Origin: Prorocentrum cordatum
Taxonomy: Eukaryota > Sar > Dinophyceae > Prorocentrales > Prorocentraceae
DNA length: 64,000 nt
Assembly: GCA_963575745.1 (NCBI GenBank)
Contig: CAUYUJ010016350.1
Coordinates: 21,001 to 85,000, forward strand
Reading direction: 5' to 3'
The notes beneath the pieces are model-generated. The model was not told the origin of the DNA and did no database searches. It saw only the letters and a program-made list of their open reading frames with translations. This document shows positions 9,532 to 19,987 of the stretch, piece after piece. Position 1 is the first letter of the stretch, and each line of letters starts with the position of its first letter. The position numbers were made by a program, and so were the translations under genes.

Positions 9532-9573
9532 TTGAGCCAGGCTTGACTTGAGCCAGAGGCTTGAGCCAAAGGG
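9532..9573. repeat. Short TTGAGCCA tandem cluster
   Basis: TTGAGCCA occurs at about 9532, 9548 and 9561 with short spacers. It may mark the edge between the - strand region and the LINE. Confidence 0.6.
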
Positions 9574-9894
9574 GGGTACGGAGCCTTCTTCGCACACGCG
9601 TAAGAGTGAAAACGTTCAGCACCTTGCCACTAAATGTGATGATGTCGTTTGTTGCATCGAGTCGGGCGCTTTGAATGCTGTTGCCCATGATGTTTTTTAG
9701 TTCCCTGTCCGTGGGGGCGATCACGGTATATCATTGCACAGCGTCTTTCCTTGGTCTGGCAATTTGCGTTTCTCACCGCCTCCTTGAAGCACTCGGGATC
9801 GACTTCTTGGCGAGTTTGTCCGCTCACCGCAGGGTGCTGGTGGACGGAGCGGCCCATGCTTTTTGATAGAAGGTCGGTCATGCTACTCGCATGC

Positions 9895-10479
9895 ACGTGA
9901 ATGTTTACCTTGATCGCCATTCTGCAGCGACGCGAGCGCGGCAGTTGAGAGCATTGCGAACGGCGATGATACACTTCAGAAGTTAAATTCCAATGTCCGG
10001 GGGTGACCATAATTTCGTGGTCAATCCCCATTGAACATTTGTCCTTGCTGTGCACTTTTTGGCATCCAGGCGGGCCTGTTCTCGCGGCTTGGAACGACCT
10101 CCTGGGCGCCCTCCAGGCTGCCCCTGGGGGCGAGCTAGACGAGACGACGTTTTGTAGGACCGGCGTGAATCGTGCTGGCAGCGGGTGGTGGATTGCCAAC
10201 ACTTTTGATTTGGGACGCGTCTGTTGCAATACTTTGAGACATGTGCATCGCAAACAGCACGTGCGCATTGTGAAATCTATGTCCCATGTGCGCATTTCGG
10301 AACACGTTTCAGTGGCACTTACTTTCACGAGGCGGCCAGCGAGGCAGCGACGCATGCGACAAGAATCGGTCCACAAGCCGATGCCTGATTGGTTGATGCA
10401 TGACGCTCGTTGTCTAATCATTTTCTCCGAGGCGGTGCGAAGGTGGTCTGAAAGAAATTGCCAAGTCTGGGATTTGTGA
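9895..10479 (+). pseudogene. LINE endonuclease (EEP fold), C-terminal half
   Basis: VNVYLDRHSAATRARQLRAL is followed by a TAA and then SGGDHNFVV near 9997-10023, which corresponds to the GGDFN box of dinoflagellate LINE endonucleases. Further on, ISEHVSVALTF corresponds to the SDH active-site box. KPMPDWLMHDARC then matches the 'IPxWxxxxPxF' exit of the domain. The enzyme nicks target DNA for target-primed reverse transcription. The Phe-to-His change, the Asp-to-Glu change and at least one stop and one frameshift show that it is inactive. Confidence 0.65.
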
Positions 10480-11135
10480 TACTGCCGGGTCTTGCTCAGG
10501 CGTCGGCGGACACGCATATTCGATGCCATATTTTCTACATAAGTCGCGCACGGGAGCAGAGAGCTAGATTGACGGCAGAATTTACCAAGTGGATGGCAGT
10601 CGACCCTGTTCTGCGCACCCTTGTCGTTGCTGATTTTTGCACGATTCGCAGCACAGTTGACTTGGAGGGTGCCGAGAGATTGTTGGCCCATCTGCGCGAG
10701 TTGCGCGTTGACGTGGTCCGAGAGAACGTTTCCCGAGCGAAGCGGGACCAAAGTGCAGCCAGACAGGTGGAAACAACGGTTGGCGATGCGATCCCTGCGG
10801 GTCGCACATTCATGGTGTCTCGTCCGCATGAGGGAGTTGTGATCGATATGGCTGCCCTTTGCGAAGCTGACCGTTTCCAGCTCGACTGGCTGTGGGTCGT
10901 AGGCGCAAGCGATTTCGTCGACAGAGTGCCCGCAATCGGCAGTTGTTTGCGCCGAGCCACCCTTGAGCGCCAGGCTGCGCCGCGTTGCAGCCGACGGAGT
11001 TTCGACCGGATTTTGCAGGGATGGAACTTGACTTCTCAGAGGCGAGCGATGGGTCGTCACTATTTGGCCTTATTGCGCCTCTGCTTGGCATCCGTGAGCA
11101 CAGGCTGCACATGTCGCCGGGCACGACTGGCGTGA
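10458..11135 (+). pseudogene. LINE linker between endonuclease and RT
   Basis: This 225-codon frame has protein-like composition (ERLLAHLRELRVDVVREN, DRFQLDWLWVVGASDF). It sits exactly between the EEP and RT blocks. Connector regions in LINE proteins are poorly conserved, and no catalytic motif is expected or seen. The long - strand frame at 9630-11060 is its antisense shadow. Confidence 0.5.
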
Positions 11136-11418
11136 GAGGTCGTCTGTACAAGCTGCACGTTGGCGTCCTTGCCCAGTTTTCATGGAGGCTCTCCTGGACA
11201 TTAGCTCTATGCTGATGAGACTTATCCCTTGGGGATGTGAATGTGAATGAAAAGTTGGGTACCAGGGAGGATAATCGCCTTCTTCACGGAGGTATCGCGG
11301 TTAGGATGTCTGGATCGATCTTTCCGAGGATCAGAGCTACGATTGGAACTTTGGAGGGGATAGCAATGCAGTTCGCCCCCCCCCTGCCCGTGGTTGCAAT
11401 TGAACCACATTCAACCCT

Positions 11419-12626
11419 GTGGATCAACATATACAAGGGTTAAGTGGGGGATGCCTTGTTATCCACGGTTTGCGGTTACAGTTGATGAAGCAGCAATCCC
11501 GCAAAACCTTTCAGATTCTTTTCGGCATGCCGTGCCGAATCGCGCGGGGGGCGGATGTAGTGAAGGATTTGCGTGACCTTGGGCGTCCGAACGCGGATGC
11601 GACACTGTTGGGGCGCATGTTTGCCCTCATTCTCGAAGCCGCCAGTTCCCGGCAGTTGCGCCGCCGCGACAACAAGCTTTTGTCAACGGAGGGCAGATAG
11701 GTCACAATATTGCGGGGGTGTTGGAAGCAATTGCAGATGCACAGAGAAGCCCGAACACGTTGCGATTATTTTTGTTCTTGGATTGTTCAAAGGGCCTCAA
11801 CGCGTTGTCTTGGAAGTGGGTGCAGGCTGTTTTTGAGCGCAGTGGCCTGCCGCAGCCGCTGTTGCGAGGAATAGTCGCGTCTATGCATTCCCACAGGGCT
11901 TTCCTGAACCTGAGCGGGCATATCTTCCCGCCCGTTGTTTTCCTGTCCGGGCGCAGCCAAGGGCGTCCTCTGAGCGCTTACGTGTACATCATTGCATTTG
12001 GTTTTTCCCTCTTCCAGGCATCCCGCCTGGTCGGCGTCGTTGGAGTTCGGGGATTCTGCGACGACTGGAAACTTGACGTAAATGTGTCCATCTCGTTGCT
12101 GCTGGTGGTGCAATTAATTGGTGCCTTCGAGGAGGCATCTGGGCAGTCCATCAACCTGCAGAAAACCGCTTGTGTTCCCAACCGACTTCTGATTGAGGAA
12201 GAACGCGGCAGTTTACAAGCAGTTTGGCCAGACGCGCGCGTGGTGACGAAACATAAGTCCCTTGGTTCCTGTCCTGGCCCAGATGCCAGACTTGAGAATA
12301 TGATGCGTGGCCCCCTGGACAGGATGCGGGAGCGATTGCGCGTGGTCCGTCGTGCGCGCACCAGCCTTGCTACGCGCACCCTGGTGTGGAAGGTTTTTGT
12401 TGAGCCCACGTTGTCGCACGTCGCAGTATATGTTGTCTTTGACGCGCCCGCTGCCGTGCTTGCCGTGGCCTCCGATTTTTGCAATGAGTCACATGGTGTC
12501 CATTTCACCTTTTCTGTCACTCGCGCACGTTATTCCGCACCCTTGTGCAGGCACGCGCCCCCTTCCTCGCCACTGTTGCCGGCCTTGTTGCGACAGCCTT
12601 CCGCTTGGAGCGGTCTGGGGCATTGA
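11419..12626 (+). pseudogene. LINE reverse transcriptase
   Basis: The first frame ends near 11700 with RPNADATLLGRMFALIL, the RT 'RPI' block. A +1 shift near 11690 leads to GGQIGHNIAGVLEAIADA, LFLFLDCSKGLNALSWKWV (the LDFSKAFD block), SGRSQGRPLSAYVY (the GVRQGCPLS block) and RGFCDDWKLD, the catalytic YADD box with Tyr and Ala replaced by Phe and Cys. SGQSINLQKT closes the palm. The order and spacing are those of a LINE RT. The frameshift and altered boxes make it a dead copy. Confidence 0.85.
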
Positions 12627-13566
12627 CAACGACCCAGGTTTCGTCTTGGCCAGGAATGGGACGCGATGGATTGGCGCGCAGGCTGCGGCCCTTGTCGTTT
12701 TCGGGGGTTCTTGGCTTTTCATCGCATTACACGACACACTGTCAATGAGGTTCTCCGCGAGGCGCCGCCATGCCGTGGCGCCGATCGCAGTGCGAGCTGG
12801 GCCCTGTACCGTGCTTGATGAGTAGTGAACGACCGCTGGCTCGTGCCCTGGTGGCTGCGCGGTTCCGGGGCGGGCTGGCTTCATTGGGGGCCGGTCGAAC
12901 GCAATCTGCGCCGCGTGCCATCGACGGTGCCAGGAGAGCACCGGATAGCAATTATGCGCAGATTATTACGCGGTGAGCTCGTTGCCCGGCGGCTTTCTGC
13001 AGCCCGTGGGCAGGACGTTCGGCCGTAGCGATTTTGCGCGGAGCCTCGTTCAACGAAAGGAACGTTTGCGCCGTTTTGCGAGCCTTCCGATAGCAGCTTT
13101 CCGTCGATCACGCTGACCTCGGCGTGGCCGCACTTTGGTTGCAAACATGTGCAAACGGTGGGCACCAGCTGCAATGCATCCTCTCATTTTGCAGCGTGGT
13201 GTTTCGACTGCGTCGCCTGCTCTTGCAAGGTTGGGAGTTCAGTGCGAGAGGGAATTGCTTGCGCACGCAGCTCGACCAATACGTCGCGAGGAGAAAGACG
13301 CGCGATCCACGCCCGCTAGCCGCCAGAAGTCCGCGAAGGCTGGGTCACTTGGCCTCCGATGGCGCAGCCAGAGGTCAGGGCGACGCGCGCGGTCGCGCTT
13401 CATCCTGCGGTTGCGTGCGTTACCAGGCGGGTACGCGACCGACGCGTTGTTGCGTCATGCGGCAGATTTCTGGCGGACGCCACGAACAATACGGCATATT
13501 ATGATGGGTTCCACCTTGCCGGCGACCACGCGCTTGAGTGCCCAGCGTGTCGCGTATTGTTCCCAG
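12627..13566 (+). pseudogene. LINE region between RT and RNase H
   Basis: Short frames in alternating phases, such as WLVPWWLRGSGAGWLHWGPV and TAYYDGFHLAGDHALECPAC, correspond to the thumb and connection part of the element. The frame ending VAYCSQ at 13566 continues after the copia insertion as WTLFRKQEHIHYQ from 19730. That fixes the orientation and shows that both sides belong to one element. Confidence 0.5.
13562..13566. repeat. Target-site duplication, left copy (CCCAG)
   Basis: CCCAG directly precedes the 5' LTR and recurs directly after the 3' LTR at 19725-19729. Five bases is the usual size for Ty1/copia integrase. Confidence 0.9.
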
Positions 13567-13691
13567 TGTTGGTGTTTTGTAGGCAAGGCAAGGCGTAGGC
13601 GAGCATAGCATGACATGTTGTGTTCGATAGCCGTCGGCTCGAGGAGTTGAGGTGAGAAGCATCACATCACAAGCTCATGTAGATCGTAACA
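13567..13691 (+). repeat. 5' LTR of the copia element
   Basis: This 125-bp copy starts TGTTGGTGTTTTG and ends GATCGTAACA. It matches 19600-19724 without gaps, with six substitutions. Confidence 0.95.
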
Positions 13692-13718
13692 TGGTTACGC
13701 GGAGCTAGATTTCGATCC
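13692..13718 (+). promoter_or_regulatory. Candidate primer-binding site
   Basis: TGGTTACGCGGAGC begins directly after the LTR, as expected for the complement of a tRNA 3' end (CCA). Further on, TTTCGATCC is the complement of a GGATCGAAA T-arm like that of eukaryotic initiator tRNA-Met. The acceptor length is two bases too long for a clean match, so the tRNA identity is open. Confidence 0.55.
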
Positions 13719-13727
13719 ACGGACGGA

Positions 13728-14381
13728 ATGGCGACGCTCGAGCAGCTGGCCCAGGCACTCCAGGAGGTGCGCCAGCAGCTCGACGGAGAGCGAGCAGCAC
13801 GGCTCGCGGCAGGCGGCGCAGGAGCTGGACCGCAGAGAGCAGCTCGGATCGATGGCGGGCAGGAGCAGCGCATCGACCCGCGAGTGCTGAACAAGTGCCC
13901 GATCTTCAACGGCAGAGACGAAGCTTGGCAGGAGTGGTCCTTCATCTTCGAGAGAGCGTGCGGAATGGCTGATCTAGAGGACACCCTCGACGCAGCGTCG
14001 AGAGACCTGACAGACCTGAAGTTCAGCGTGTTCAGTCCAGAACAGCAGCAGAGGGCCAAGCAGCTCTACTTCCTGCTGGTCAACACAGTCAGGGGCAAAG
14101 CGCTGACGCTGGTGAGAGGCGCGGAGAAGCACAATGGCATCATCGCTTGGAAGAGGATCAAAGCTGAGTACGCGCCAGACGTCGGAGGTAGACACACCGC
14201 ACGGCTGATGGGGATCTTGCAACCAGGCTGGGACCAGAACGCGACAAGCCAGGAGTTCACGAACGAGCGGACAGAATGGGGGACCCGCATCACAGAGTAC
14301 GAGACGGGAAGCACCGAGACGGTCAGCGACGCGATGAAGATCGCAGCGCTGGCAAGCCATGCTCCAGAATCAGTTCGATAA
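13728..14381 (+). CDS. gag: Copia Gag, N-terminal part
   Basis: The ATG at 13728 lies 37 bases after the LTR. A coiled-coil-like start (LEQLAQALQEVRQQLDGERA) is followed by a helical capsid-like region containing PIFNGRDEAWQEWSFIFERA and LYFLLVNTVRGKALTLVRG, the kind of sequence found in copia Gag (UBN2-like) proteins. A TAA at 14379-14381 ends the frame. The same frame carries on in the next entry, so this is one gene with a premature stop. Confidence 0.8.
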   Translation: MATLEQLAQALQEVRQQLDGERAARLAAGGAGAGPQRAARIDGGQEQRIDPRVLNKCPIFNGRDEAWQEWSFIFERACGMADLEDTLDAASRDLTDLKFSVFSPEQQQRAKQLYFLLVNTVRGKALTLVRGAEKHNGIIAWKRIKAEYAPDVGGRHTARLMGILQPGWDQNATSQEFTNERTEWGTRITEYETGSTETVSDAMKIAALASHAPESVR

Positions 14382-15117
14382 ATGGTGAGACTGGCGACGG
14401 GGCCAGCGAACGGACGCGATAAGGAAGTGCAGCAGAGCATCCGAGAGCACCTCCAGCTCGGCAGGACTTTTAACAAGAACGGCAGAAGTGTTGGAGTCGA
14501 TGACCAGATGGGACCTGCACCGATGGACGTCGACGCAGCTTACAACAGCTGGAACGGTAGCGGAAAGGATCGCGGCAAAGGTGGCAGCGGCAACGGCAAA
14601 GGTGGTTGCTTCATCTGCGGTCGGCCTGGGCACGGAGCTGAGAACTGCAGATTGAAGTGCAAAGCCAAAGGTGACGGCTCAAAGGGTAAATGTCGAGGTG
14701 GAACAGCAGCAGGACCCAAGACCAGGTTCGAGGGCGACTGCAGGCACTGTGGCAGGAAAGGGCACAATCGGGCCGAATGCAAATCTCGACTCAGAGGAGA
14801 GCCACCAGCCAGCGAAGCCAGCGACGGCGGTCATCGAGGAGGTGAATGCGGACAGCGACGACGAGTACGGGTGCAAGCTGTGCGAGCACTGGGGCGACTA
14901 CAGCGACGTAGGGGGCCAGTACGAGGACACAGGCGAGCACGACGAGGATCCAGAGGTATACCCCTGGGAGGTCGAAGTCCACGAGTGCGAGGATAGCCAC
15001 GCGCATGGGCACGAGGGCCAGGCCGAGACCACCAACGTCGACGAGGTCGAGCCGCCAGAGGTTCAGGGCTACGACGGCCAAGAGGACGGCGACCAGAGCG
15101 ACGGTTGCGACAAGTAG
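14382..15117 (+). pseudogene. gag: Copia Gag, nucleocapsid part with two zinc knuckles
   Basis: This continues in the frame of the preceding part after its TAA. Two CCHC knuckles are visible, CFICGRPGHGAENC near 14608 and CRHCGRKGHNRAEC near 14740, which bind the RNA genome. Around 14800 the sensible frame shifts by one (frame of 14671-15117). It then reads an acidic region with CKLCEHWGDYSD and a TAG at 15115-15117. Confidence 0.8.
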
Positions 15118-15681
15118 GTGTTCAATTTGTGGAGAGAAGGCCTCGACCAGGCAGGTGGCGAGTTTCTTTCCTTGGATAGCGCTTGCGAGGAGCACACCTG
15201 CCCGTGGGACTTCGCCGAAGATGGAGTTGATGTCGGACCTGGTGGAGTTCGGCTTCGAGGCGCGAGCGGAGACAAGATCCCGTCAGGCCGGAAGATCCTT
15301 GTCGAGTATGTGGCGCTGGACATCAACGGCCACGCGATCGTCAACGCCAAGACGCCGTTCGTGCAGAGCGATGTGAAGAGAGCGTTCCTGAGCGTCGGCA
15401 AGCTCGCGAGGAACGGCGTCGACATGCACTTCAAGAAAGACGACCCGTGGCTGGAGATCGACGCCGACCGAGGACGAGTGAAAGTTCCAGTGCGCATGAA
15501 GGGACGCACGCTTGGACAACGAATCAAGAGGAAGCTATCGCCCAGCAAGCCGACGGCGATGATCGCGCCAGTCGGGGACGAGGCGATGCAGCTGGCACCA
15601 GGGAGCGCGGCGGCATCAAGTTCGGCAGCGGTTTCGAGCTCAGCGGCAGCAGCGGCGCCGCAGCCTGCGGCAGTCGCATGA
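15118..15681 (+). pseudogene. pol: Copia aspartic protease region
   Basis: This follows the TAG of the acidic linker in the same frame. EFLSLDSACEEHTCPWDF matches the active-site strand of dinoflagellate copia proteases, where the catalytic triad is Asp-Ser-Gly. Here the Gly is Ala (DSA), which would probably impair activity. VEYVALDINGHAIVNAKTPF and SVGKLARNGVDMHF look like the second half of the fold. The end is an Ala/Ser run whose TGA overlaps the ATG of the next frame (ATGA, 15678-15681). Confidence 0.7.
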
Positions 15682-17504
15682 GCACCTCAAGCGCCGACCC
15701 AGGTGCATCAGAAAGCGCTCGAATGGAACGAGAAGCAGAGCAGCTAGCTCAGCAATGGCTCGAAGTTCGACAGCGCGGCGAGCCAGTCGGCCAAGGCGGG
15801 CTCTTCAGCGGCAGCTCGGTGGACGACATGCGGAAGAGGCTGGAGGGGCTCAAGGCCCCGATCTGGGGTGCCGCGCAGCAGCTGCGGGGGCGCTTGGCGC
15901 ACGCGGAGGCGAAGCTCGAGTTGCAGGTCAGGGGCGACAAGTGGCTCGAGGAGCGCGCGAGGGAGCCGGCAGAAGCTGGAGGCCAGGGCGAGGTCATCGC
16001 ACCACGAGCTCCAGCTGAACCGACACCAGAAGAGCGAGCACGACACGAGGTCACGCACCTGCCTTATCAGCCGCGGTGCGCGTGACGCGTCATGGGTATG
16101 GGCATGGCCAAGCCGCGCGAGCAGAGGCCAGAGGGGACGAAGATGCTGCCAGAGTTCGAGATGGACTTCTGCTACCTGCTGCAGGACCCGAAGAGGAGGC
16201 ACACCCCTGGAGACCAGGCCTGGGCGACGACGCTGGCATTGGCGGGTACGGCAGCGCAGAACCCTATGGTAATCGCAGTCCCGACGAAGTCCGACGAGAC
16301 GAACTACATCTCATCAGCCTGCGCGCCCTTCGTCAAGCGGATGGCCTACCCGAAGGCGATACTCAAGGTGGACCCCGAGCAGGCGCTGGGAGTGATCGCA
16401 GAGAAGGCGAGGCAGAAGTGCCTGACCGACGGGATCAAGCTCGAGATCAAGAAAACGCCGAGGTTCAGCAGCCAGAGCGTGGGAGCTGCGGGCAGAGCTC
16501 AGCAATCAGCTGAGGGCCAGATCAGGACGATGAGGCTGGACGTGGAAGCGCGGTTGGGCACGCAGATCGACCCCTCCATGGACATCTGGCCCTGGATAGT
16601 GGGGCATGCTGGCTGGGTGCTCGAACGGTATCACGTGAAGGCGAACCACAGAACAGCGTACGAGGACAGCTACGGCAAAGCGTACCAAGGAGAAGTTCTG
16701 AAGTTCGGAGAAGCGGCGCTCTTCAAGTTATCGGTCACGGCGACGGGCAAGATACGAGGTGGAGTTAGGCAAGGACGAGCTGACGCCAGGTTCGAGAGAG
16801 GGATCTGGCTGGGCAAGACGATCGAGTCGGACGAGCACTTGCTCGGGACCAGCGAGGGCGTGTTCACCACCAGGACGGTCAAGAGGGTGCCAGTCTCAGA
16901 GCAGAACCGAGCGGACCTCATCAAGGCCATCAAGGGCACGCCGTGGGATAGGTTCGCAGGCAGACCGATGGGAATACCGAGAAAGAGACCCAAGGCGCCG
17001 CAGGCTGTGCCACTTGCGGTGCCAGGGCCGCCCGCGGCCGCAGGGGCATCCGAGCCGAGAGCTCAGGTGCGCCCGGAGCCACAAGGTGGCGCTGCAGGAG
17101 CGGCAGCCCCAAGTCAGGCAGCAGCTCCAGCTGGGGGCGACGGTGCAGCTCCAGCTGGGGGCGACAGTGCAGCAAGCATGGATGCGAACGCACAGCGACG
17201 CCAAGACAAAGCTCAGTCAGCAGGGCCGGCTCCGTCAAGACAGAGACCACCACCATCGCCCATCAAGCGAGACGTGGAGGAGTCGCTGGGCATCAGGACG
17301 CCGACCGAGAAGAAGGCGAGGGTGGACGAGTTGGTCACGATGGACGCGGAGGAGTACCAGGCGGACTTCGACGACGGCGCCGACCTGCAGGAGGACTGGG
17401 ACGAGTACCAGGGCGCTGACCCTGACACAGCGAAGGCCATTCTCAATGGGAAAGGAGAAGGAGATGAACGCGATGGAGGAGTTCGACATCTTCGACGTTG
17501 TTGA
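15678..17504 (+). pseudogene. pol: Copia integrase
   Basis: The N-terminal zinc domain is visible as ARHEVTHLPYQPRCA followed by a TGA at 16083-16085. The same frame then continues with VMGMGMAKPREQ, so the HHCC motif is broken by the stop and by loss of its last Cys. The core has Asp in EFEMDFCYL, Asp in KVDPEQALGV and Glu-like spacing near SVGAAGRAQQSAEGQIRTM, although the usual 'AER' reads 'AGR'. RFERGIWLGKTIESDEHL corresponds to the C-terminal domain. The tail is Ala/Pro/Gln-rich. Integrase would join the cDNA to target DNA. Confidence 0.82.
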
Positions 17505-18257
17505 TAAGATCCCTGATGACGCAGACCTTCTGTCCACGAGATGGGAAAACGTACCAAGAGGCACAGACGAGTGGAGATGCAGATTCGTGGCGAGAGAGTT
17601 CAAGAGCGACGATCCTGACCTAGAAGGGCTGTTCACGGCAGGAGCTACCAGCAGCACTGGAAGGCTCATAGACCAGCACGCGGCTGCAACTCGATGGTCC
17701 TGGACGCCCAGAACGCGCACTTCCACGCCGACGAGGACGAGGAGGTGTACGTGGATCCGCCAGTTGAGCGGGTCAAGCGGCACCGCGCTCGCGGCGGCAA
17801 GATCGAGAGGCCGTGGTGGAAGATGAAGAAGCAGCTCTACGGGAAGCGCAAGGCTTCGAATAAGTTCAACCAGTACGTGACGGACCAGACCAAGATGCTC
17901 GGGTTCGACCAGTGCCCCGAGCAGCCCAGCATCTTCAGAAGGCCAGGCTCGACGCTGGTGTTCGAGGTGCATCAGGACGACATCTACTCGTCAGGGAGCG
18001 ACACGGAGTTGAAGTGGCTGAAGGAGAATTTAGCGCCAGTACTCAAGCTCAGAGAGGCGAATAGCATGAAGGTCGGATCGGTGTACTCGTACCTCAGAGC
18101 GACGCGCACCAGAGTCGATAAGCACACGATCCACATCGCGCCGAGGCCAAAGTACATCGAAGACGTCTTGCGCGAGCTCGGGTTGGCCAACTGCAAGGAC
18201 GTGCCGTGCCGACGCCGATGGTCAACACGCGGAAGAAAGAGGACCTGGAGTTGCTAG
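17464..18257 (+). pseudogene. pol: Copia reverse transcriptase
   Basis: Two frames are needed. From 17464, EFDIFDVVDKIPDDADLLST then VPRGTDEWRCRFVAREF give the N-terminal RT block. From about 17690 another frame reads VLDAQNAHFHADEDEEVYVDPP (normally DVxxAFL), KMKKQLYGKRKASNKFNQYV (the YGLKQAPR block) and FEVHQDDIYSSG, the YVDD box altered to HQDD. A stop closes the frame at 18257. Missing and altered residues make it inactive. Confidence 0.85.
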
Positions 18258-18355
18258 TCGTGAGCCCAGTCGACAAGAAGCCGTACAACAAGTGCGTTGG
18301 GATCCTCAGGCATCTTCTGAAGTACAGGCCAGACATCCCGTAGGCAGTTCACGGG

Positions 18356-19430
18356 TTGAGCAAGTCACTTAGCGCACCGAGGGGCCCAGACATACAGGGG
18401 CTCAGACGGTTGGCAAGGTATTTGAAGGGCACGGCAGACTACGGGATCTTGGACACGAAGAGCGACGACACCGAGTACCTGGACGCCTACTCAGACGCAG
18501 ACTGGGCAGGAGACGTTAACGACAGGAAGAGCACATCAGGCTGCGCGCTGAAGTTCGGCACGACGAACCTCAGGGAGTTCACGAAGGGCCAGAATTGCCA
18601 GGCACTCCCTCAGGAGAGAGCGAGTACTACGCGGCAGCCACCACGGTGGCGGAGGGCCTCCACACGCAGAAGCTGATGGAGTTCATAGGGTTCCCATTGG
18701 AGCTCAAGCACAGGCTGGGCTCGACAGCGGCTCGCGGTATCATATCAAGGACTGGATGTGGAGCGCTCGAGCACATAGAGACGAGGCTGCTGTGGCTGCA
18801 AGCGAAGTACGACGAGAAGAAGCTCAAAGTTCACAAAGAGCGGACTGCTGCCAACACGGCAGACGGCTACACCAAGTCACTGCAGAACGCGAAGTTCGTG
18901 GAGCGGAGAGCGAGGCTTGGCATGGGATTCGACAACGGAGACAGACCCGAGACCAGCAAGCGTGAGGCGCTCAGTGGCGACAGTGGCCAGTGGGCAGGCG
19001 GAAGCAAAGGACCAAGGGCGTTGTTGGCGGCAGCGATGATGCTCATTACGACGAAGGCGGAGAACCAGATAGCAGTGGTGGGCCGCTACGAGGTGGCGAG
19101 TCCGACGACGGTGACACCATGCACAACATCACAGATGAGTTGGGCCATGCTGCTCATGATCATGATGATCAGTCCAGTGGTTGGCTGCGTGATGCACCAC
19201 TACGCGGTTTAGAAGCTCACGGAGTTCCGCGGCACTTCCCTGGAGGCCGTCGGGGAGGTGCGGGCGAAGAAGCCCAAGCTGAAGGGCGCGAGGCGGGCCG
19301 CGGCTACACAATCGATGACGACGTACGCCAGAGGCCGACAGCAGCCCCGTTTCATTCTGACTCCTACCGCATGCGAGGGTTGCTGGAGTCAAGACGAGAG
19401 ACTCGATCGGAACGACAGGTGAAGGCTTGA
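18356..19430 (+). pseudogene. pol: Copia RNase H and C-terminal membrane tail
   Basis: The first frame has LRRLARYLKGTADYGI and AYSDADWAGDVNDRKSTSG (first Asp). After a shift near 18600, SGESEYYAAATTVAEGLH (Glu), IETRLLWLQ and NTADGYTKSL complete copia RNase H. A hydrophobic tail follows (SWAMLLMIMMISPVVGCV, about 19140-19190). A TAG at 19210 and more in-frame sequence to 19430 (YARGRQQPRFIL) come next. The tail resembles in position the one in the first copia element at 3-2024. Confidence 0.85.
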
Positions 19431-19590
19431 GCGGCTGCGGCAAGAGTGAACCCACCTGGCGGTCGGACGCCAGATTGGGCGGTCGAGCCAGGTTGCCGCG
19501 CGGAAGCGGCGCGGAAGCAGGCGCACAGGCGGCGAGTTTCAGACGGGGTGGAAAATTGTCCCGCATGACCTCCGCAAGCTACTGTTTGCC

Positions 19591-19599
19591 GAGGGGGCG
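19591..19599 (+). promoter_or_regulatory. Polypurine tract of the copia element
   Basis: GAGGGGGCG abuts the 3' LTR, the expected site for plus-strand priming. Confidence 0.65.
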
Positions 19600-19724
19600 T
19601 GTTGGTGTTTTATAGGCAAGGCAAGGCGTAGGCGAGCATAGCATGACACGTTGTGTTCGATAGCCTTCGGCTCGAGGAGTTGAGGTGAGAAGCATCGCAT
19701 CACAAGCTAACGTAGATCGTAACA
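19600..19724 (+). repeat. 3' LTR of the copia element
   Basis: This 125-bp partner of 13567-13691 has six substitutions and no gaps. It is followed by the second CCCAG (19725-19729). Confidence 0.95.
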
Positions 19725-19987
19725 CCCAGTGGACTCTGTTTCGGAAACAGGAGCATATACATTACCAGTGGCAGGCTGTTTTTTTTTTTCAATCCCAGGA
19801 TTTTGTTTGGGTCGGGGACGGCGCCGGGGCGGTGTGGTGTATATTTGTTCCCCCGATTCCCCGGGGAAACATCGACGAATGTATGCGCCAGGGTCCCGTG
19901 TGCACTAGGATCCGCTCTCCAGTTCAAATTTCAATGCAGGGCCTGAAGAAGCGTCGGTGTATAGAGTTCGATCCCCTACTGTTTGTC
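19725..19987 (+). pseudogene. LINE middle segment: first half of RNase H
   Basis: Reading on from the pre-copia frame, WTLFRKQEHIHYQWQAV leads to FVWVGDGAGAVW, which has the form of the first RNase H Asp box. GNIDECMRQG could carry the Glu. The frame ends at KKRRCIEFDPLLFV exactly where the giant element begins. It continues in phase at 50911 as GRTFSCQWRC. The T run at 19780-19790 is part of this decayed coding. Confidence 0.65.
19983..19987. repeat. Target-site duplication, left copy (TTGTC)
   Basis: TTGTC precedes the left terminal repeat of the giant element and recurs at 50906-50910 directly after the right one. Confidence 0.85.

Larger units (their letters stand above)
9574..13566 (+). 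mobile_element. LINE-type retroelement, 5' segment (endonuclease and RT)
   Basis: This is a non-LTR retrotransposon on the + strand, recognised by an exonuclease-endonuclease-phosphatase (EEP) domain followed by a LINE-like RT. The left edge is uncertain, and the first recognisable coding is near 9895. The segment stops at the copia insertion (13567). It resumes at 19730, stops again at the giant element (19988), and finishes at 50911-51553. It is decayed throughout by frameshifts and stops. Confidence 0.8.
13567..19724 (+). mobile_element. Complete but dead Ty1/copia retrotransposon, 6158 bp
   Basis: It is bounded by two 125-bp direct LTRs (TGTTGG...GTAACA) and a 5-bp duplication. The gene order is gag, protease, integrase, RT, RNase H, which is Ty1/copia order. 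At least two in-frame stops (14379, 16083) and several frameshifts (about 14800, 15680, 17460, 17690 and after 18257) break it. The LTRs differ at 6 of 125 positions by my count, so insertion is not very recent. It sits inside the LINE between RT and RNase H. Confidence 0.93.

Noticed and set aside
9630-11060. 476-codon - strand frame
   Set aside because: It is antisense to the LINE endonuclease-linker region, whose + strand motifs are specific.
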